A DNA stretch of 64,000 nt from Eledone cirrhosa (GCA_964016885.1 OZ024743.1:18897372-18961371), one strand, 5' to 3'. Shown: positions 26,641-39,478, numbered from the stretch's first letter. A program made the numbers and translations. The notes: generated by a model from the letters alone, not told the origin.

Positions 26641-28875
26641 GATAGAGTGATGATAAATAATAATGGTCCTATATCGTTACTCTTACTACAAGTATCTTGG
26701 CATAGAGAAAATTATTTGCAGCATATGCACATGCAGACACATACCTATATCTACACATTCATCATTTCATCTATACAAATATTCATACATACATAAATAA
26801 ATACATACATGCATGCATACATATTAACTCTAAAACTTAAAAGTTTTAGTAATATTCTTGTTACGTTGTAACATCGGAAAATTACCATGCGTGCAAACGT
26901 GGTTTATGGAATACTTAAGAACATACTACTATATATTTGAAATCAGCTCCTTCGCATTTAAATCCCTGACTTTCACACGAAAACCATTCAGATATATTGG
27001 AAGAATCTAGATATGTGTTAGAGACTAACATACATTTGTTAAGATATAAATATCATATTAGTACTCTTTTAAACGACATCAAGTGCACCCCCTTTTGCTC
27101 GACATATAACTTAATTCTGCTTCACTGCAGTCTACATATACAGATAGTGTCATGTCCATTAGAATATAAATGCCACTTGAAATGTGACGGACCAGCATGT
27201 AGAGTTGCAGGATGATTTAATACTTATGAAGAATATAATAGTAAGCATTTAGCAATAATTTAATATTTGGTTTATAACTATTGTGATACTATGGTAATAA
27301 TAAAATCACATAGTAAATATGTTCGATTAGTCTGTACCATTTGTTGTTCCCTTATCTCTGATTATCTACTATCCGCCTCCTGCATTTCACCGTCACTTTA
27401 TAAAAAAGAAGAATCAATAGTGGGAGTTGAATAGAGTCAAGACTACTTAATTATACACTACACGTTGTTTTAGTTTAATGAATTACAAAATTAGAGAATT
27501 TACGATATTTCATTAACGTAGACAAGAATAATCCACACACGGAATGGTCTTCTTACTTTGTGGTTCAAAGAAATGGGTGAGGTATTTGAGAACTGTGCTG
27601 CTGCTCATATTGACTCTCGTGTGCTTGACATCCTAAAATAATGCCAAGGGAATCCTAAAGTTACACGAGTAACGTAGCCTAATGTGTCCTGTCGTACAAT
27701 TTAGTATGTTTTCTACAGCAACATTGTTAGATATCCACTATCTGAACATCCACACGTGATCCCTTAAGTCTGGGTCAATCACACTCTACAAGACATCCAT
27801 GCTTCACATGCCTTTCCTATCTGAATCTGGTTGATCTTACCAGCTAATATTGGGTACATAAATGTGGTGAACTATAGCGAGGAGATATTTCATGACTCCT
27901 CGCGTGAGAGCTAGGTGCCAGCGGCAAATGAACCGCCTTAAGAGGAAGTTGGCGTAATGTTTACAAAGGTAGTATCCCTCTCTGTTACACATTATGTCAT
28001 ACCACTATGTCGTACTAAGTAACATTTTCTGAATAATCTAACGTTAGATAAATATATACTCGTAATATAACCTTGGAATAATGAATACATTTAACGATTA
28101 TCTTGTAAATGTAGCTAGACATTCGGATATATCCTAGGTAGTTGTTATTCCTGTCGTTTTATCTATTTTCTCGTTGAGTATTATGTAGGGGTTTGATAAT
28201 ATATATTGTGCTTCAGTAAGTAATTAGAGTATTTCCTCATTTAGAGACTTTGATCACAAACCTCAATGATAAGACATTTCAATTAACCTTTTAAGCTGCA
28301 TATTTACTACAAACGATGGTTTTGTTCAAAGCTATGATAAGATATATTTAACGTTTCTCGCAACAACTTTTGTAGTAATTTCATTTCCCATTTTATTTCG
28401 TTCCACACGGTAGTTTGTATTTGATGATTAGCTTTGATTTATTGTATCAGTGTTCTCGTAGTTTATGATGTATGTATGATTTGAAAATATATTGATATTC
28501 GGGTACTCGGTTTGTCTGTGGATAAAGTAATTCAATCCCCTGCTGTAATTTTACTGTGATTGATTCGTCTGACGTAAATGTGTAGCACTTATATCAGTCT
28601 ATTGTTCTACTGTATAATACATATAAAGGAACATTGAGAATTTGATACTATCTCCATAAAAGTCATGCGATGAAGTTTCTGACAGAACACAATTTTCCTT
28701 ATCGTCTACAACGTATCCAATATTATTCAGCATATATTATCAACTAGATGTAAAGTAACCATATATGATTCAGACTTACGCGTGCGAACAAACACACAAA
28801 CATATATATATACTGTATATCCGTGTGCGGTTGAGGAGTGAAAGAAATGACTACTCGGTACCGGATTAGAGTTTA
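26641..28875. other. No identifiable gene
   Basis: AT-rich with a short CATA-rich patch at 26735-26815. A small inverted repeat (CGAGGAG ... CTCCTCG, about 27879-27903) is present but isolated. Confidence 0.5.
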
Positions 28876-29511
<636 letters not shown>

Positions 29512-29870
29512 ATCTATCTCTCTCTCTTTATATGTATATATATATATATATATATGAGAGAGAAAGAGAGAGGGAGAGAGTGATTGCTTAATAGATAGAT
29601 CAGGATTATATCAGTTTTAAACTAGTAAGAGTATTTTGCTTGTGAGAATTGAGTGTCGGGTCGCGACGGCTGAACTCTTGCCGTTTAGATAGCAAATTAT
29701 AGACTCTGGAATTTGATGTGTAAAGGACAAGAGCCCCACCGTTGGGTCCCGACTCTCTAATAAATATATATATATGTCTGTGCGTGTGTATGTGCGTAAA
29801 TATATATATGTGTATATAAATATATATTATATAATAATATGTGAGTTATTAGCGACTACGCTGGTCGGAA
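29512..29870. other. Microsatellite patches and unassigned sequence
   Basis: A (TC)n-(TA)n-(GA)n tract at 29517-29580 is followed by unassigned sequence and a TA-rich patch at 29760-29840. Confidence 0.5.
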
Positions 29871-30010
29871 CACTCAATGCTGTTACGGGGTCCGTCTCTC
29901 GTTGAGTTGTGCTCCAGTTTCAAGGCAGCTGTAGTTTTCAGAGTGTATATAGTGTTACAATAAACATTGTAGATTTTTGTAAAACTTTATATCATATTGG
30001 GCAGCCCCAA
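29871..30010 (+). other. Possible LTR-like regulatory fragment
   Basis: The block starts near TGTTACGGGG (29881), has a TATA-like GTGTATATAG and an AATAAA at about 29959, followed closely by GC-richer sequence at 30000. This is the order of an LTR U3-R-U5, but no second LTR, primer site or pol domain is visible. Treat as a guess. Confidence 0.2.
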
Positions 30011-30384
30011 GCTTCCTACACTACAGAAGCTTTTTTTCTTTACAGGCTGTCCCCAAGTTAAATTTTCCTTTTTGAACTTTCTATTCTCTTTTCCCTAACA
30101 TCCATGATAATTATGGATTGAACGTAACACTGCTTTGTAATTGTGTCGAGGTTACCTGATGAGACCATCCTGTCTTCCATTGAAATATTTATAGTTATTA
30201 CACAACATTAGAATTTACAGCATATTTTCCAGTCAGACATTCTGTTGCTGTTTTAAATACTTTACTCCACATCTATGAGGGATGAATTGCTTAACGTTCT
30301 GGGCTTCATTAATTCGTTGCATCATGATTTGCCTGCCAGAAACATCAGTTCTACCATTAGGTGAATCAATTGTATATTTATACA

Positions 30385-30393
30385 GAGAGAGAG

Positions 30394-30443
<50 letters not shown>

Positions 30444-30532
30444 TGTTTGTGTGTGTATGTGTGTGCGTCTGTGTATGTGCCTATGTGTGTGTGTGTGTGC
30501 GTGCGTGTGTGTGTCTGTGTGTGTGTGTGTGT
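30385..30532. repeat. (GA)n-(GT)n microsatellite
   Basis: A short GA tract leads into about 140 bases of GT with TATG and CG interruptions. Confidence 0.97.
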
Positions 30533-32544
30533 GAGGTCATTCAAAGTGTATGGTTATTTCGGTTCGTTCTATCACAATCAAGGTATTAGCAACACCGGTA
30601 AGAGTCACCTCAGGAATTGTGGCAATTGCATAAGGTCAGTTTATATGGCATTGCCCTCAGAATAGTCAAGGATATATGGGTATATCATATCATTAGGTGA
30701 ATAACTCCTAAATTATTAGTATGAGAACCACCCAATTGACCCATCTGTAGTTGGACGAATTTATTTAATTCGAAATTCCGATAAGCCACACGCAAAATAC
30801 CAATAGAGATTTATGCATGGTAACATATCCATTATAGGTAGAAGCTATACACAAACCCTTTAACGGATCAATATCCTCTACTCAACAAATGATAAATAAA
30901 TCATTATCCAACTAGAATGCTGCGCCTTCGCTATTCAAGAAGGGTGAGAAATACTAAACATGAAATAGCTAAGAGCGATGTGGATGCCACAAAAGCGCCA
31001 GTCGAACACAGAGACTGATCTCTGGCAATAAGGAAGTTAGCCACTGCCCTAATATGCATATGTAATGTATTTTTGCAGTATTTTCTTCAAAACCTGAAAT
31101 GTATGTTTTATTTGTTACGTTCATTATATTATTGAATGCATTTTATATACTGGATTAATTTTATTTAAAATCAAATATTCTTGATTTTATATTCTTAATA
31201 TATCTGACATGTATTGCCTAGGACGTTTACATAAAGTAACACGTGGCCAACAAGATAGCGAAATGTCCGTGGCTGAGCATGCTAAGGATTTCTTTCAGTT
31301 GTTTAATATTTCTTCTACGTCATTACTCGTTAAAATAACTGCATGTTTAGGTGACACAATTGATCCAATATTTCAAAACATATTATGATTCATAATACAA
31401 GCATCTAATCTGAGAAACATGATGTTCATATTAGAAAGTGGTATTGTTTATACTGGGTAATTATGAGACATTTATAGGGTACAGAAATTAGTCATAGTCA
31501 CAGTCATTAAGTAAACAGGCTTTAAAATAGAGGAACAAATTGCAAAGTTTTACTGCCATTCCCTGTAGTAGTTCACAGTAATCAATCTTGAATTTGTCAC
31601 CTCTAGAATGATGTAAGAGACTTGGAACAATATTACAGCAATGTAATATATTTACTTATTGCGACGGTGATAAATCCCTTTTTGACTGCTAGTTCTCTCT
31701 TTCCAGTAAGTTGAACACATTCATCAACTGTCATATCATAGATCTCTTAAGCGTTTTCAGTTCAGAAATTATTTATTGTCGAATATCTATATGTTATATG
31801 GTGCAGCTTAAACAAACGATTTGTGTATAGCAAGATTCTGAAAATGTAGAATTTTATTGAAAAATACTTTATGATATTGACGGTCGATAATTATTACTGC
31901 TGAAATGACGATAAGGATAAGATATTTGAATGTTTGGGATATACTAGCTAAAGATTAAGATTTGAATAATATTCTCATATCTTTCATTATATATTGGGGT
32001 CTCTAATTTGTGTTTACAAAGTACTAGATCTTTCGTTACTAATGGCAAATGATTACAGGTACATACACATAGACACTCTCTCATACTCTCTCTCTCATAT
32101 AACAACAATAACGCACACAAACAAATATGTAGGAAAAAAGACCGTTTCAGGGGATATAATTACCGATGTGGAGAACAATAGATTTCAGTAGGGGAGATTC
32201 ACACCCTATTAGTCTAAAAAAAGCGAAGGTATACAGCTATCTATTCTCAGAAACACTGTATAGGTCCGATTGTTTTTATTGAAAAATTACATCACCTGGA
32301 AGGAACGGCGTATAGCTAAGTAAAGATTAAATAACTAGATAACGCATAAAAGTGTAACATATGTACATACTGATACACAAATAAAGAGGTAACATACATA
32401 GACATGTCATATATCAAGTTCTAGACGAGGACATTTCATTCTTGAGAAAGGCTTGCTCGACACAAATTCAAACCATATCTCATTTAGTTAGCAATTGTCA
32501 GCAAACGGGTTTACGGAGAATGCTTACTATAATTTCCTCAACAT

Positions 32545-32550
<6 letters not shown>
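30533..32550. other. No identifiable gene
   Basis: AT-rich. Only random short frames were found. Confidence 0.5.

Positions 32551-32607
<57 letters not shown>
32551..32607. repeat. (TA)n microsatellite
   Basis: Pure TA tract of about 55 bases. Confidence 0.97.
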
Positions 32608-32612
<5 letters not shown>

Positions 32613-32624
32613 ATATTAAGTAAA

Positions 32625-32940
32625 TGGAAACTATATTTATAAAACCATATTGATTTTATTCTATATATTTCAAGGGTACCAAAAGACTTTGGTAGACTAT
32701 CTTCAGATAAAATACAAAATTTGTTTTATAAATAAAGACATACACAGGTAAATCATACCTTATCAGTTGGATATTCTCTGGATAGTGGAAATGTATTAGT
32801 GATTTTTCAAAATGATGGGTGAATATGCAAATGAATATGTAGATAATTGAAAAACAACTGTTTATTTAAACGACTATGGAGAGAAAGAAGAAAGACGTGA
32901 AGAAGGACAAAATAGTGAGAGAGAGAGAGAAGGAAAAAAC
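32625..32940 (-). mobile_element. Unclassified repeat 3' end with a CTGAAGA-stem-GAAA block
   Basis: On the minus strand CTGAAGA (32706 to 32700) is followed by an ACCAAA/TTTGGT hairpin and GAAA (32671 to 32668), close to the (TA)n tract. The same block order occurs in the PLE 3' regions of this window. A retroelement 3' end is an inference from that similarity. No coding sequence is attached. Confidence 0.35.
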
Positions 32941-32996
32941 CGAAGATGAATAAAAACTCATATAAATATACTTATATATATATATATATATATATA

Positions 32997-34152
32997 AATT
33001 GTTATACTTGGGAAGGGTCATATTTGTGTAATATTGCCAGAATTAATAACAGAACACACTCACTGTTTGGTTGGTTTTCGCTTTTCGCTTCTGTGTCTTT
33101 TATATCGGTAATCTAATTTATTCGGTCCTCAATGTTGCCATTGACTGACCGACGGTCAAAAATAATACAGATACAATATAGACACAAACACATATATATA
33201 GTTTATCATAAATCTTTCGTTGCACATCTGCAACATCGTCAGTGGTGCTATTGTTTCCCCCCGTTGCATTGTATGTCTACGCCATTTTTATTTAGTCTGT
33301 CTATATATTTATTTATTTATTTGCTTGTTTGTTTATTTTATTTTGTCTTCTTTGCGCATGCGTTTGCGTGTGTGTATAGTGTTTTGTTTGATGTGTGTTC
33401 GGGATTGGGTTACTAGTGTGTGTTTATGTGTGTTTGTTGTTATTGTGCTTGTGTATGTATTTATTTATTTATTTATCTATTTATTTACTTATTTATACTT
33501 CTCTTAGGCCAGTGTTGTTTGTTTGGGTGTTGTTGTTATTCCATTCATTCTTTCTGTTTAGTCTTGGCCTTCTAAGTTCTATTTCACTGGCCTCTCTGAT
33601 TTGCCTATCTGCTGGGTCATTTCTATGTTTAGATATTATTCTAATTTCTATGTTGTCTATGTTACCGTCGTGTTGTTGTCTGGCATGTTCGTATAGTACT
33701 GACCCGTTTTATCGTCCTTTTAGTTCCCCCAGTGTTGGTCTATCCTTTCACCTATGCTACGAGCTGTCTCACCTATGTATGTTGTTGTCATGTTTCTGCA
33801 GGTACCCTCTGTACATCTCATGCTATAGACTACAGTTTATCCGGAGGGTTTACCTTACATATGATACATTTCCTATTAGTACAGTGGTTTTCTTAAAAGG
33901 GTAGGTTTTGCTGATCAGGGATTTGATGGTGGTTCCTGGCTTTTCTACCACCTTAATTTTTAAGTGGGTCTCTCTCAGGGCCTTTCTACACTGGTTAGCT
34001 AATTTCCCTTCAGGGGTAGCGTCCACAAACATGACACTCTGGTATCTCTGGTTGTCGTACCATGAGGTGGCTTTCCCTATCTTATGTCTAGCCCTATCTA
34101 AGCTATTCCATGATTTGCTCCTGTATAATGGGCACATTCCTTTCATTTCCAG
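32997..34152 (-). mobile_element. Penelope-like element 3' half, inverted copy (left arm)
   Basis: On the minus strand the coding part runs from about 34146 to 33510. It contains MKGMCPLYRSKSWNSL, SVMFVDATPEGKL and IKVVEKPGTT blocks, then after a one-base loss near 33895 the Cys-rich and GIY-YIG region. The 3' UTR (about 33508 to 32997) carries TTTATT-type repeats and the CTGACGA-stem-GAAA block (33242 to 33215), and ends TTGTTATAC beside (TA)n at 32971-32996. It mirrors 34429-35588. Two frameshifts or more and missing RT motifs make it inactive. Confidence 0.88.
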
Positions 34153-34214
34153 ATTCCTTTCATGGGTTTAGCATAGTGTGAGTGATGAATTTGGGCTCTC
34201 AAATACCTGATACT

Positions 34215-35093
34215 CAAAAACTCAGCAATGTCCAGTAGTGCTAAGTTTAATATTCTGATCGCAGATTTGGTACGAGTGATGAGGAATGTGTCCCGCATGT
34301 GCCACCCAACAGAAATGGAATGACACATCCAACACTTCATCAACCACATGCAGTTCTCTGGCTACAACCAAAGAGACAGAGTCAGAGTATACGAAGGAGC
34401 CATGGAGAAGTATAAGGCCCTCGTAGAACTGGACATGAAAGGAATGTGCCCATTATACAGGAGCAAATCATGGAATAGCTTAGATAGGGCTAGACATAAG
34501 ATAGGGAAAGCCACCTCATGGTACGACAACCAGAGATACCAGAGTGTCATGTTTGTGGACGCTACCCCTGAAGGGAAATTAGCTAACCAGTGTAGAAGGG
34601 CCCTGAGAAAGACCCACTTAAAAATTAAGGTGATAGAAAAGCCAGGAACCACCATCAAATCCCTGATCAGCAAAACCTACCCTTTTAAGAGAACCCACTG
34701 TACTAATAGGAAATGTATCATATGTAAGGTAAACCCCCGGATAAACTGTAAAACTAGAAACGTAGTCTATAGCATGAGATGTACAGAGGGTACCTGCAGA
34801 AACATGACAACAACATACATAGCTCGTAGCATAGGTGAAAGGATAGACCAACACTGGGGGAACTAAAAGGACGAAAAAACGGGTCAGTACTATACGAACA
34901 TGCCAGACAACAACACGACGGTAACATAGACAACATAGAAATTAGAATAATATCTAAACATAGAAATGACCCAGCAGATAGGCAAATCAGAGAGGCCAGT
35001 GAAATAGAACTTAGAAGGCCAAGACTAAACAGAAAGAATGAATGGAATAACAACAACACCCAAACAAACAACACTGACCTAAGAGAAGTATAA
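34215..35093 (+). pseudogene. Penelope-like element C-terminal ORF with GIY-YIG domain (right copy)
   Basis: The reading frame can be followed from about 34215 (LIADLVRVMRNVSRM) through an in-frame TGA at 34321 into the open frame starting 34348. It then encodes HMQFSGYNQRDR, MKGMCPLYRSKSW, SVMFVDATPEGKL and IKVIEKPGTTIKSL. The zinc-binding cluster follows (CTNRKCIICK, about 34698-34727), then VVYSMRCTEGTC and the GIY-YIG box read as TYIARSIGER: the usual Y-I-G-E-T has lost three residues. One G is missing from the run at 34856-34860. Shifting one frame there continues to a TAA at 35091-35093 (ending TNNTDLREV). The RT core is absent. This encodes the target-nicking half of a PLE and is inactive. 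Confidence 0.87.
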
Positions 35094-35588
35094 ATAAGTA
35101 AATAAATAGATAAATAAATAAATAAATACATACACAAGCACAATAACAACAAACACACATAAACACACACTAGTCACCCAATCACGAACACACATCAAAC
35201 AAAACACTATACACACACGCAAACGCATGCGCAAAGAAGACAAAATAAAATAAACAAACAACCAAATAAATAAATAAATATATAGATTGACTAAATAAAA
35301 ATGGCGTAGACATACAATGCAACGTGAGGAAACAATAGCACCACTGACGGTGTTGCAGATGGGCAACGAAAGATTTATGATAAACTATATATATGTGTTT
35401 GTGTCTATATTGTATCTGTATTATTTTTGACCGTCGGTCAGTCAATGGCAAGATTGAGGACCGAATAAATTAGATTACCGATATAAAAGACACAGAAGCG
35501 AAAAGCGAAAACCAACCAAACAGTGAGTGTGTTCTGTTATTAATTCTGGCAATATTACACAAATATGACCCTCGCCAAGTATAACAAT
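34429..35588 (+). mobile_element. Penelope-like element 3' half (right arm of the inverted pair)
   Basis: Inverted copy of 32997-34152, with a 276-bp spacer (34153-34428) that includes extra 5' coding sequence present only on this side. The 3' UTR (35094-35588) repeats every landmark of the left arm: ATAAATAA repeats, a hairpin (35344-35371) with GAAA, GGTCAGTCAATGGCAA, AGCGAAAACCAACCAAACAG and the terminal CAAGTATAAC. Confidence 0.92.
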
Positions 35589-35642
35589 ATTTGTTTCGAC
35601 ACACGATTTCATATAAAAAACCTCGCAAATCTAATTCATCGC

Positions 35643-35735
35643 CTATATATATATATAGAGGGAGAGAGAGAGAGGGATAAATAGATAGATAGATAGAGAG
35701 GGGGAGAGAGAAAGTGAGAGAGAGAGTGAGAAAGA
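35643..35735. repeat. (TA)n-(GA)n microsatellite
   Basis: A short TA tract is followed by imperfect GAGA/GATA repeats. Confidence 0.95.
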
Positions 35736-35783
35736 ATGTCGATAACTATTTAATATGTTCCAGTACATATAAACAAGTATACT

Positions 35784-36092
35784 TTAATAAATATAATAGT
35801 CTTGGGGGATGCCATTGAGGTGCAAAATATCAAAGTAGTTTATACGGTGTTTGTCGTCTTGTGACACGTTGTAAAGTCTCATGTTCGTTACAATTTCACC
35901 GTACATATCTTCAACAAAATAATAGTGAAAAGAGGATGATGAGTTTATTTCGTTTTGAATGAAGAAAAGTTCCAACCTTCATTCCTGGGATGTTATCCCT
36001 ACATGTTACTTTAAAATAATAATAGGTTTTACTTTCACTCAATGCATATTGGTTTGCCTGGCACATCTCATCAATTATCACCTTAGAGTAAT
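35784..36092 (-). pseudogene. Unidentified coding relic
   Basis: On the minus strand one frame from about 36090 encodes SKVIIDEMCQANQYALSES and FKVTCRDNIPGMKVGTF. A one-base shift near 35970 continues as FFIQNEINSSSSFHYYF and MYGEIVTNMRLYNVSQD, ending at a stop at 35784. The amino-acid pattern (balanced, no low complexity, a continuing sense across one frameshift) looks like a once-functional protein segment of about 100 residues. I do not recognise the family. It ends at a (TA)n tract at 36093-36150. It could be a transposon-borne gene or a captured exon. Confidence 0.45.
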
Positions 36093-36175
36093 TATATATA
36101 TATATATATATATTTACATATATATATATTTTATATATAAATATATATAAAAGAAAATTTCGCTCTTCATGGCTG

Positions 36176-36455
36176 AATACAATAAATGTAATCTGAGTTC
36201 TTCGAATATGATTAATAACATTCGCTTCGTTTGCAATTTTGCAAACAAGCCTCAATTTTATAGCCATGTCAGTAGAATGAACACTTCATTCTTGCTCTTG
36301 TATTGGCATGCGAACACAACTGCATGCCAACACAAGAGCAACAATGAAGTGTTCATTCTACTGACATGGCTATAAAATTGAGGCTTGTTTGCAAAATTGC
36401 AAACGAATCGAATCTTATTATTAATATTCGAATAATTCAGATCACATTTATTATA
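36176..36455. repeat. 280-bp palindrome (foldback repeat)
   Basis: Arms of about 135 bases mirror each other around 36316, including TTGGCATGC/GCATGCCAA at the centre and CATTCTACTGACATGGC. Both strands therefore encode nearly the same short frame. The outer parts are less similar. It ends next to the Helitron-type terminus at 36460. Confidence 0.92.
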
Positions 36456-36459
36456 TATA

Positions 36460-36640
36460 CTAGCAGAAAAACCACCTTCGGGTGGTATTCTGCTAGCATG
36501 TGTAGTGTGTATATTGATATTATACATGTTGATATAATACCTCAAATAAAATCGCAATTGACAATATATAATACATATAAATTGAACGAAGACTGCGTTA
36601 CACTGCCTTATGTAATCAGTAACGTAATACATGATACATT
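36460..36640 (-). mobile_element. Helitron-type 3' terminus
   Basis: On the minus strand the sequence ends in a perfect 6-bp hairpin, ACCACC-CGAA-GGTGGT (36486 to 36471), then 11 bases ending CTAG (36463 to 36460), followed by T. This is the canonical Helitron end: hairpin about 10-12 bases before CTRR, insertion between A and T. The adjoining region up to about 36640 recurs at 54318-54487. The other end and any Rep/helicase coding were not found. Confidence 0.65.
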
Positions 36641-37577
36641 GAATTCAATTGTGAAAACGGTCTCGGGGTACCTGAAGTCTTCGGGTGATTTAATGGAACT
36701 CCATTGAGATGAAGTGTTCAATATGCAGGTTACCCTGAGGGAACAAGTGTCTCAGGCTTCGTAGCACTGATTTTAATTCCAGCCATGCAACACTGGGTAT
36801 TAATCATATCATGTGCATGTCGGAGATCACCATCAAACCTGCACTTGATACGTTTCATACCGACAGTTCCTACACTATTAATTAGAGAGGTGATAGTATG
36901 CATTCTTGGCGTTTTTTAATTATATATGATAATGAAACAAAAGTATAAAATTTGATCAAAGCCGGGCTGAATTTATCTCCCAAAAACCTTTGTGACATCG
37001 TTTGCAGTAATATGTTAAGTAATGTAAGAATTGAGAATATGAATAAAATTTTAAAGTAGCATTATTTATCTCTGTCATGTTGCGTAAAAAAATATCTTTT
37101 TATGTAAATAGTTAAGGCAAATTTGCTGTAATGTAGAGATAAATAATGCTACTTTAAAGTGTTATTCATATTCTCAATTCTTAGATCACTTAACGTATTA
37201 CTGCAGACGATGTCACAACATTTTTGGGAGATAAATTCAGCCCGGCGTTGATCAAATTGTATATGTTTGTTTCATTATCATATATATCATATATAATTGA
37301 AAAACACCAAAAATGCATACTGTCACCTCTCCAATTAATAGTGTAGGAACTGTCGGTATCAAACGTATCAAGTGCAGGTTTGATGGTGATCTCTGACATG
37401 CACATGATATGATTAATACCCAGTGTTGCATGGCTGGAATTAAAATCAGTACTACGAAGCCTGAGACCTTTCTTCCCTCAGGTTAAACTGCGTATTGAAC
37501 ACTTCATCTCAATGGAGTTCTATTAAATCACCTGAAGACTTTAAGTACCCCGAGACCGTTTTCACAGTTGAATTAAA
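36637..37577. repeat. Large imperfect inverted repeat (arms about 440 bp)
   Basis: Arms 36637-37075 and 37135-37577 are inverted copies with roughly 60 bases between them. Shared landmarks include AAAACGGTCTCGGGG, CCTGAAGTCTT, CAATGGAGTTC, TGGCTGGAATTAAAATCAGT, ATCATATCATGTGCATG and TCAAGTGCAGG. The right arm contains a 71-codon minus frame (37405 to 37190) that is not recognised. Confidence 0.9.
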
Positions 37578-37629
37578 TGCAAAAATGCGGGGCAGATGTG
37601 GATGTAATATGCCAACTTCATCATTCAAT

Positions 37630-38090
37630 ATTCTGGTCAATACTTAACTGTGGCCAGGAATAAGATAATGACTGAAAGAATACAATCACGAATACAAGCA
37701 GCCGAAATGTAGTTCATCTGGAAAGTGTCTAGAGTAAAGTTACTCGATAGAGTGCGTACCTCGGGCATCAGATGATCGCTCCAGCTAGACACGCTACTTC
37801 TCCGAATTAAGAGATTTCAGCTCCGCTATTAGGACCATGAGGTTAGAATGTGTCAGGACAAAATCTATGGGCAGATTTTCCGGGTAAACCCAAGCGAAAG
37901 GAGAACCGATGGAGACTCCGACCAAGATGGTTTTGTAAAATCCATGAGGTTTGCTGGGCCCGCTAGCAAATCCAACCGGATCAATTGGGGATGGTTGCTT
38001 TTGGTAGGACCTGTGGAAGGACTGTTTGATGACCAACAGCCCGCACCCGCTCATATAGTGTGTTGTAGGCATAACGATATAAACTTCTGC
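37630..38090 (+). pseudogene. Degenerate LINE ORF2 C-terminus (Rex1/CR1-like)
   Basis: Across frames the plus strand keeps the block order of the Rex1/CR1-type C-terminal region: IMTERIQSRIQAAEM (about 37665-37712, with stops), LDRVRTS, RFQLRY.DHEVRMCQDKIYG (37812-37875), a Pro/Arg/Trp-rich segment, and KIHEVCWAR with QIQPDQLGMVAFGR (37937-38008). Nearly every block carries a stop or shift, so it is an old fossil. The related region at 50690-51440 is on the opposite strand. Confidence 0.65.
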
Positions 38091-38867
38091 TAATAGTCTG
38101 TTCTCCTACTCACGGCATTGTTGACGGTTTACATCCTTCCATACCGGACGAGCTGGAAAAGAAGAATTATTTAGAACATTTTACATGTGAATTTATTTCA
38201 CTTTCTTATAAAATCTTAGAACATCCGCAAGTGTGTAATGTTGATATACTAAGAGAACATGTGCATTATTTACACAAACATTCTTTTAAACATATAGCAC
38301 GTCAATATATTTGACATCAGTTGAGGAGAGGTAATACAGAATTTCGAGAAATTTCTTTAAGCAGGTGTTGCTTTTGTATACTAGAAATATTTGCATTCCG
38401 ATGTTTATTCAAGTGTAATGGAAAAGCCATCGAATACTGGAAAATATTTTCGATGTAAAACACGTATATGTATGGATTTCTGGATCATAGATTTTAACGA
38501 AATTTCTGATGCCGAAATACATCCATCAAATCATTTTGAATATTCATATAAAATATAACATTACGAAATAATCACTTAAACTATTATAAAAATGTCAGGT
38601 ATTTAGTTTTGCAAATTATGATTCATAATACAGTCATGTTTACAGTCATCTTTAACTGAATCTTTAACTGAATCTTCCACACGTTGTTTTGTTATAATAG
38701 ATAAACACCTACTACCTCTATAATTAATTGTTTAACTAATATACTTGTCAAATAAAGTCATGATCTTCCCATTAATAATTTAAAGGAATCAATTTCAAAG
38801 GACAGATATAATGGTTATTCAACTTGTAATTATCACACCATCAAATTTAGATTTATAGATACATACA
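38091..38867. other. No identifiable gene
   Basis: AT-rich. Nothing was recognised. Confidence 0.5.
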
Positions 38868-38878
38868 CACATATACAT

Positions 38879-38952
<74 letters not shown>

Positions 38953-39039
38953 GGAAAGCGAGAGAGAGAGGGGGAAAGGGGGAGAAAGAGAAATATATAT
39001 ATATAAATATATATAAATATATATATATATGTATGTATG

Positions 39040-39132
<93 letters not shown>

Positions 39133-39170
39133 GTATATATATATATCTGTATATATATATATGTATATAT

Positions 39171-39224
<54 letters not shown>

Positions 39225-39226
39225 CA
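38868..39226. repeat. Long compound (TA)n microsatellite with a GA-rich insert
   Basis: TA repeats on both sides of a GA-rich block (38952-38992) and TATG-interrupted TA. The 124-164-codon minus-strand frames here are Tyr-Ile repeats only. Confidence 0.97.
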
Positions 39227-39440
39227 TTTAGAAACACACAGATACATGCCGACACACACATATATACATGAATGCATCCGCACCCAACTGTGAGTTAAGG
39301 GTGCCAACTTCACCGATGTTGCTCAATGAATGACTGGGACAGACCAATTCTGTTTGAACCAGACTGAACCAGTATCAGAGTTAAAAATACATTATGAAGA
39401 GAGAAGAAACATTTAGATATAATTAGTAATAAAATGTATC

Positions 39441-39478
<38 letters not shown>

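Noticed and set aside
33395..33904. 169-codon plus-strand frame resembling a hydrophobic membrane protein
   Set aside because: It is the antisense strand of the PLE left arm; the mirrored copy (35170 to 34754) shows the same artefact.
38819..39313. Minus-strand frames of 124-164 codons
   Set aside because: They translate (TA)n and its interruptions into Tyr-Ile-His-Thr repeats; no non-repeat core.
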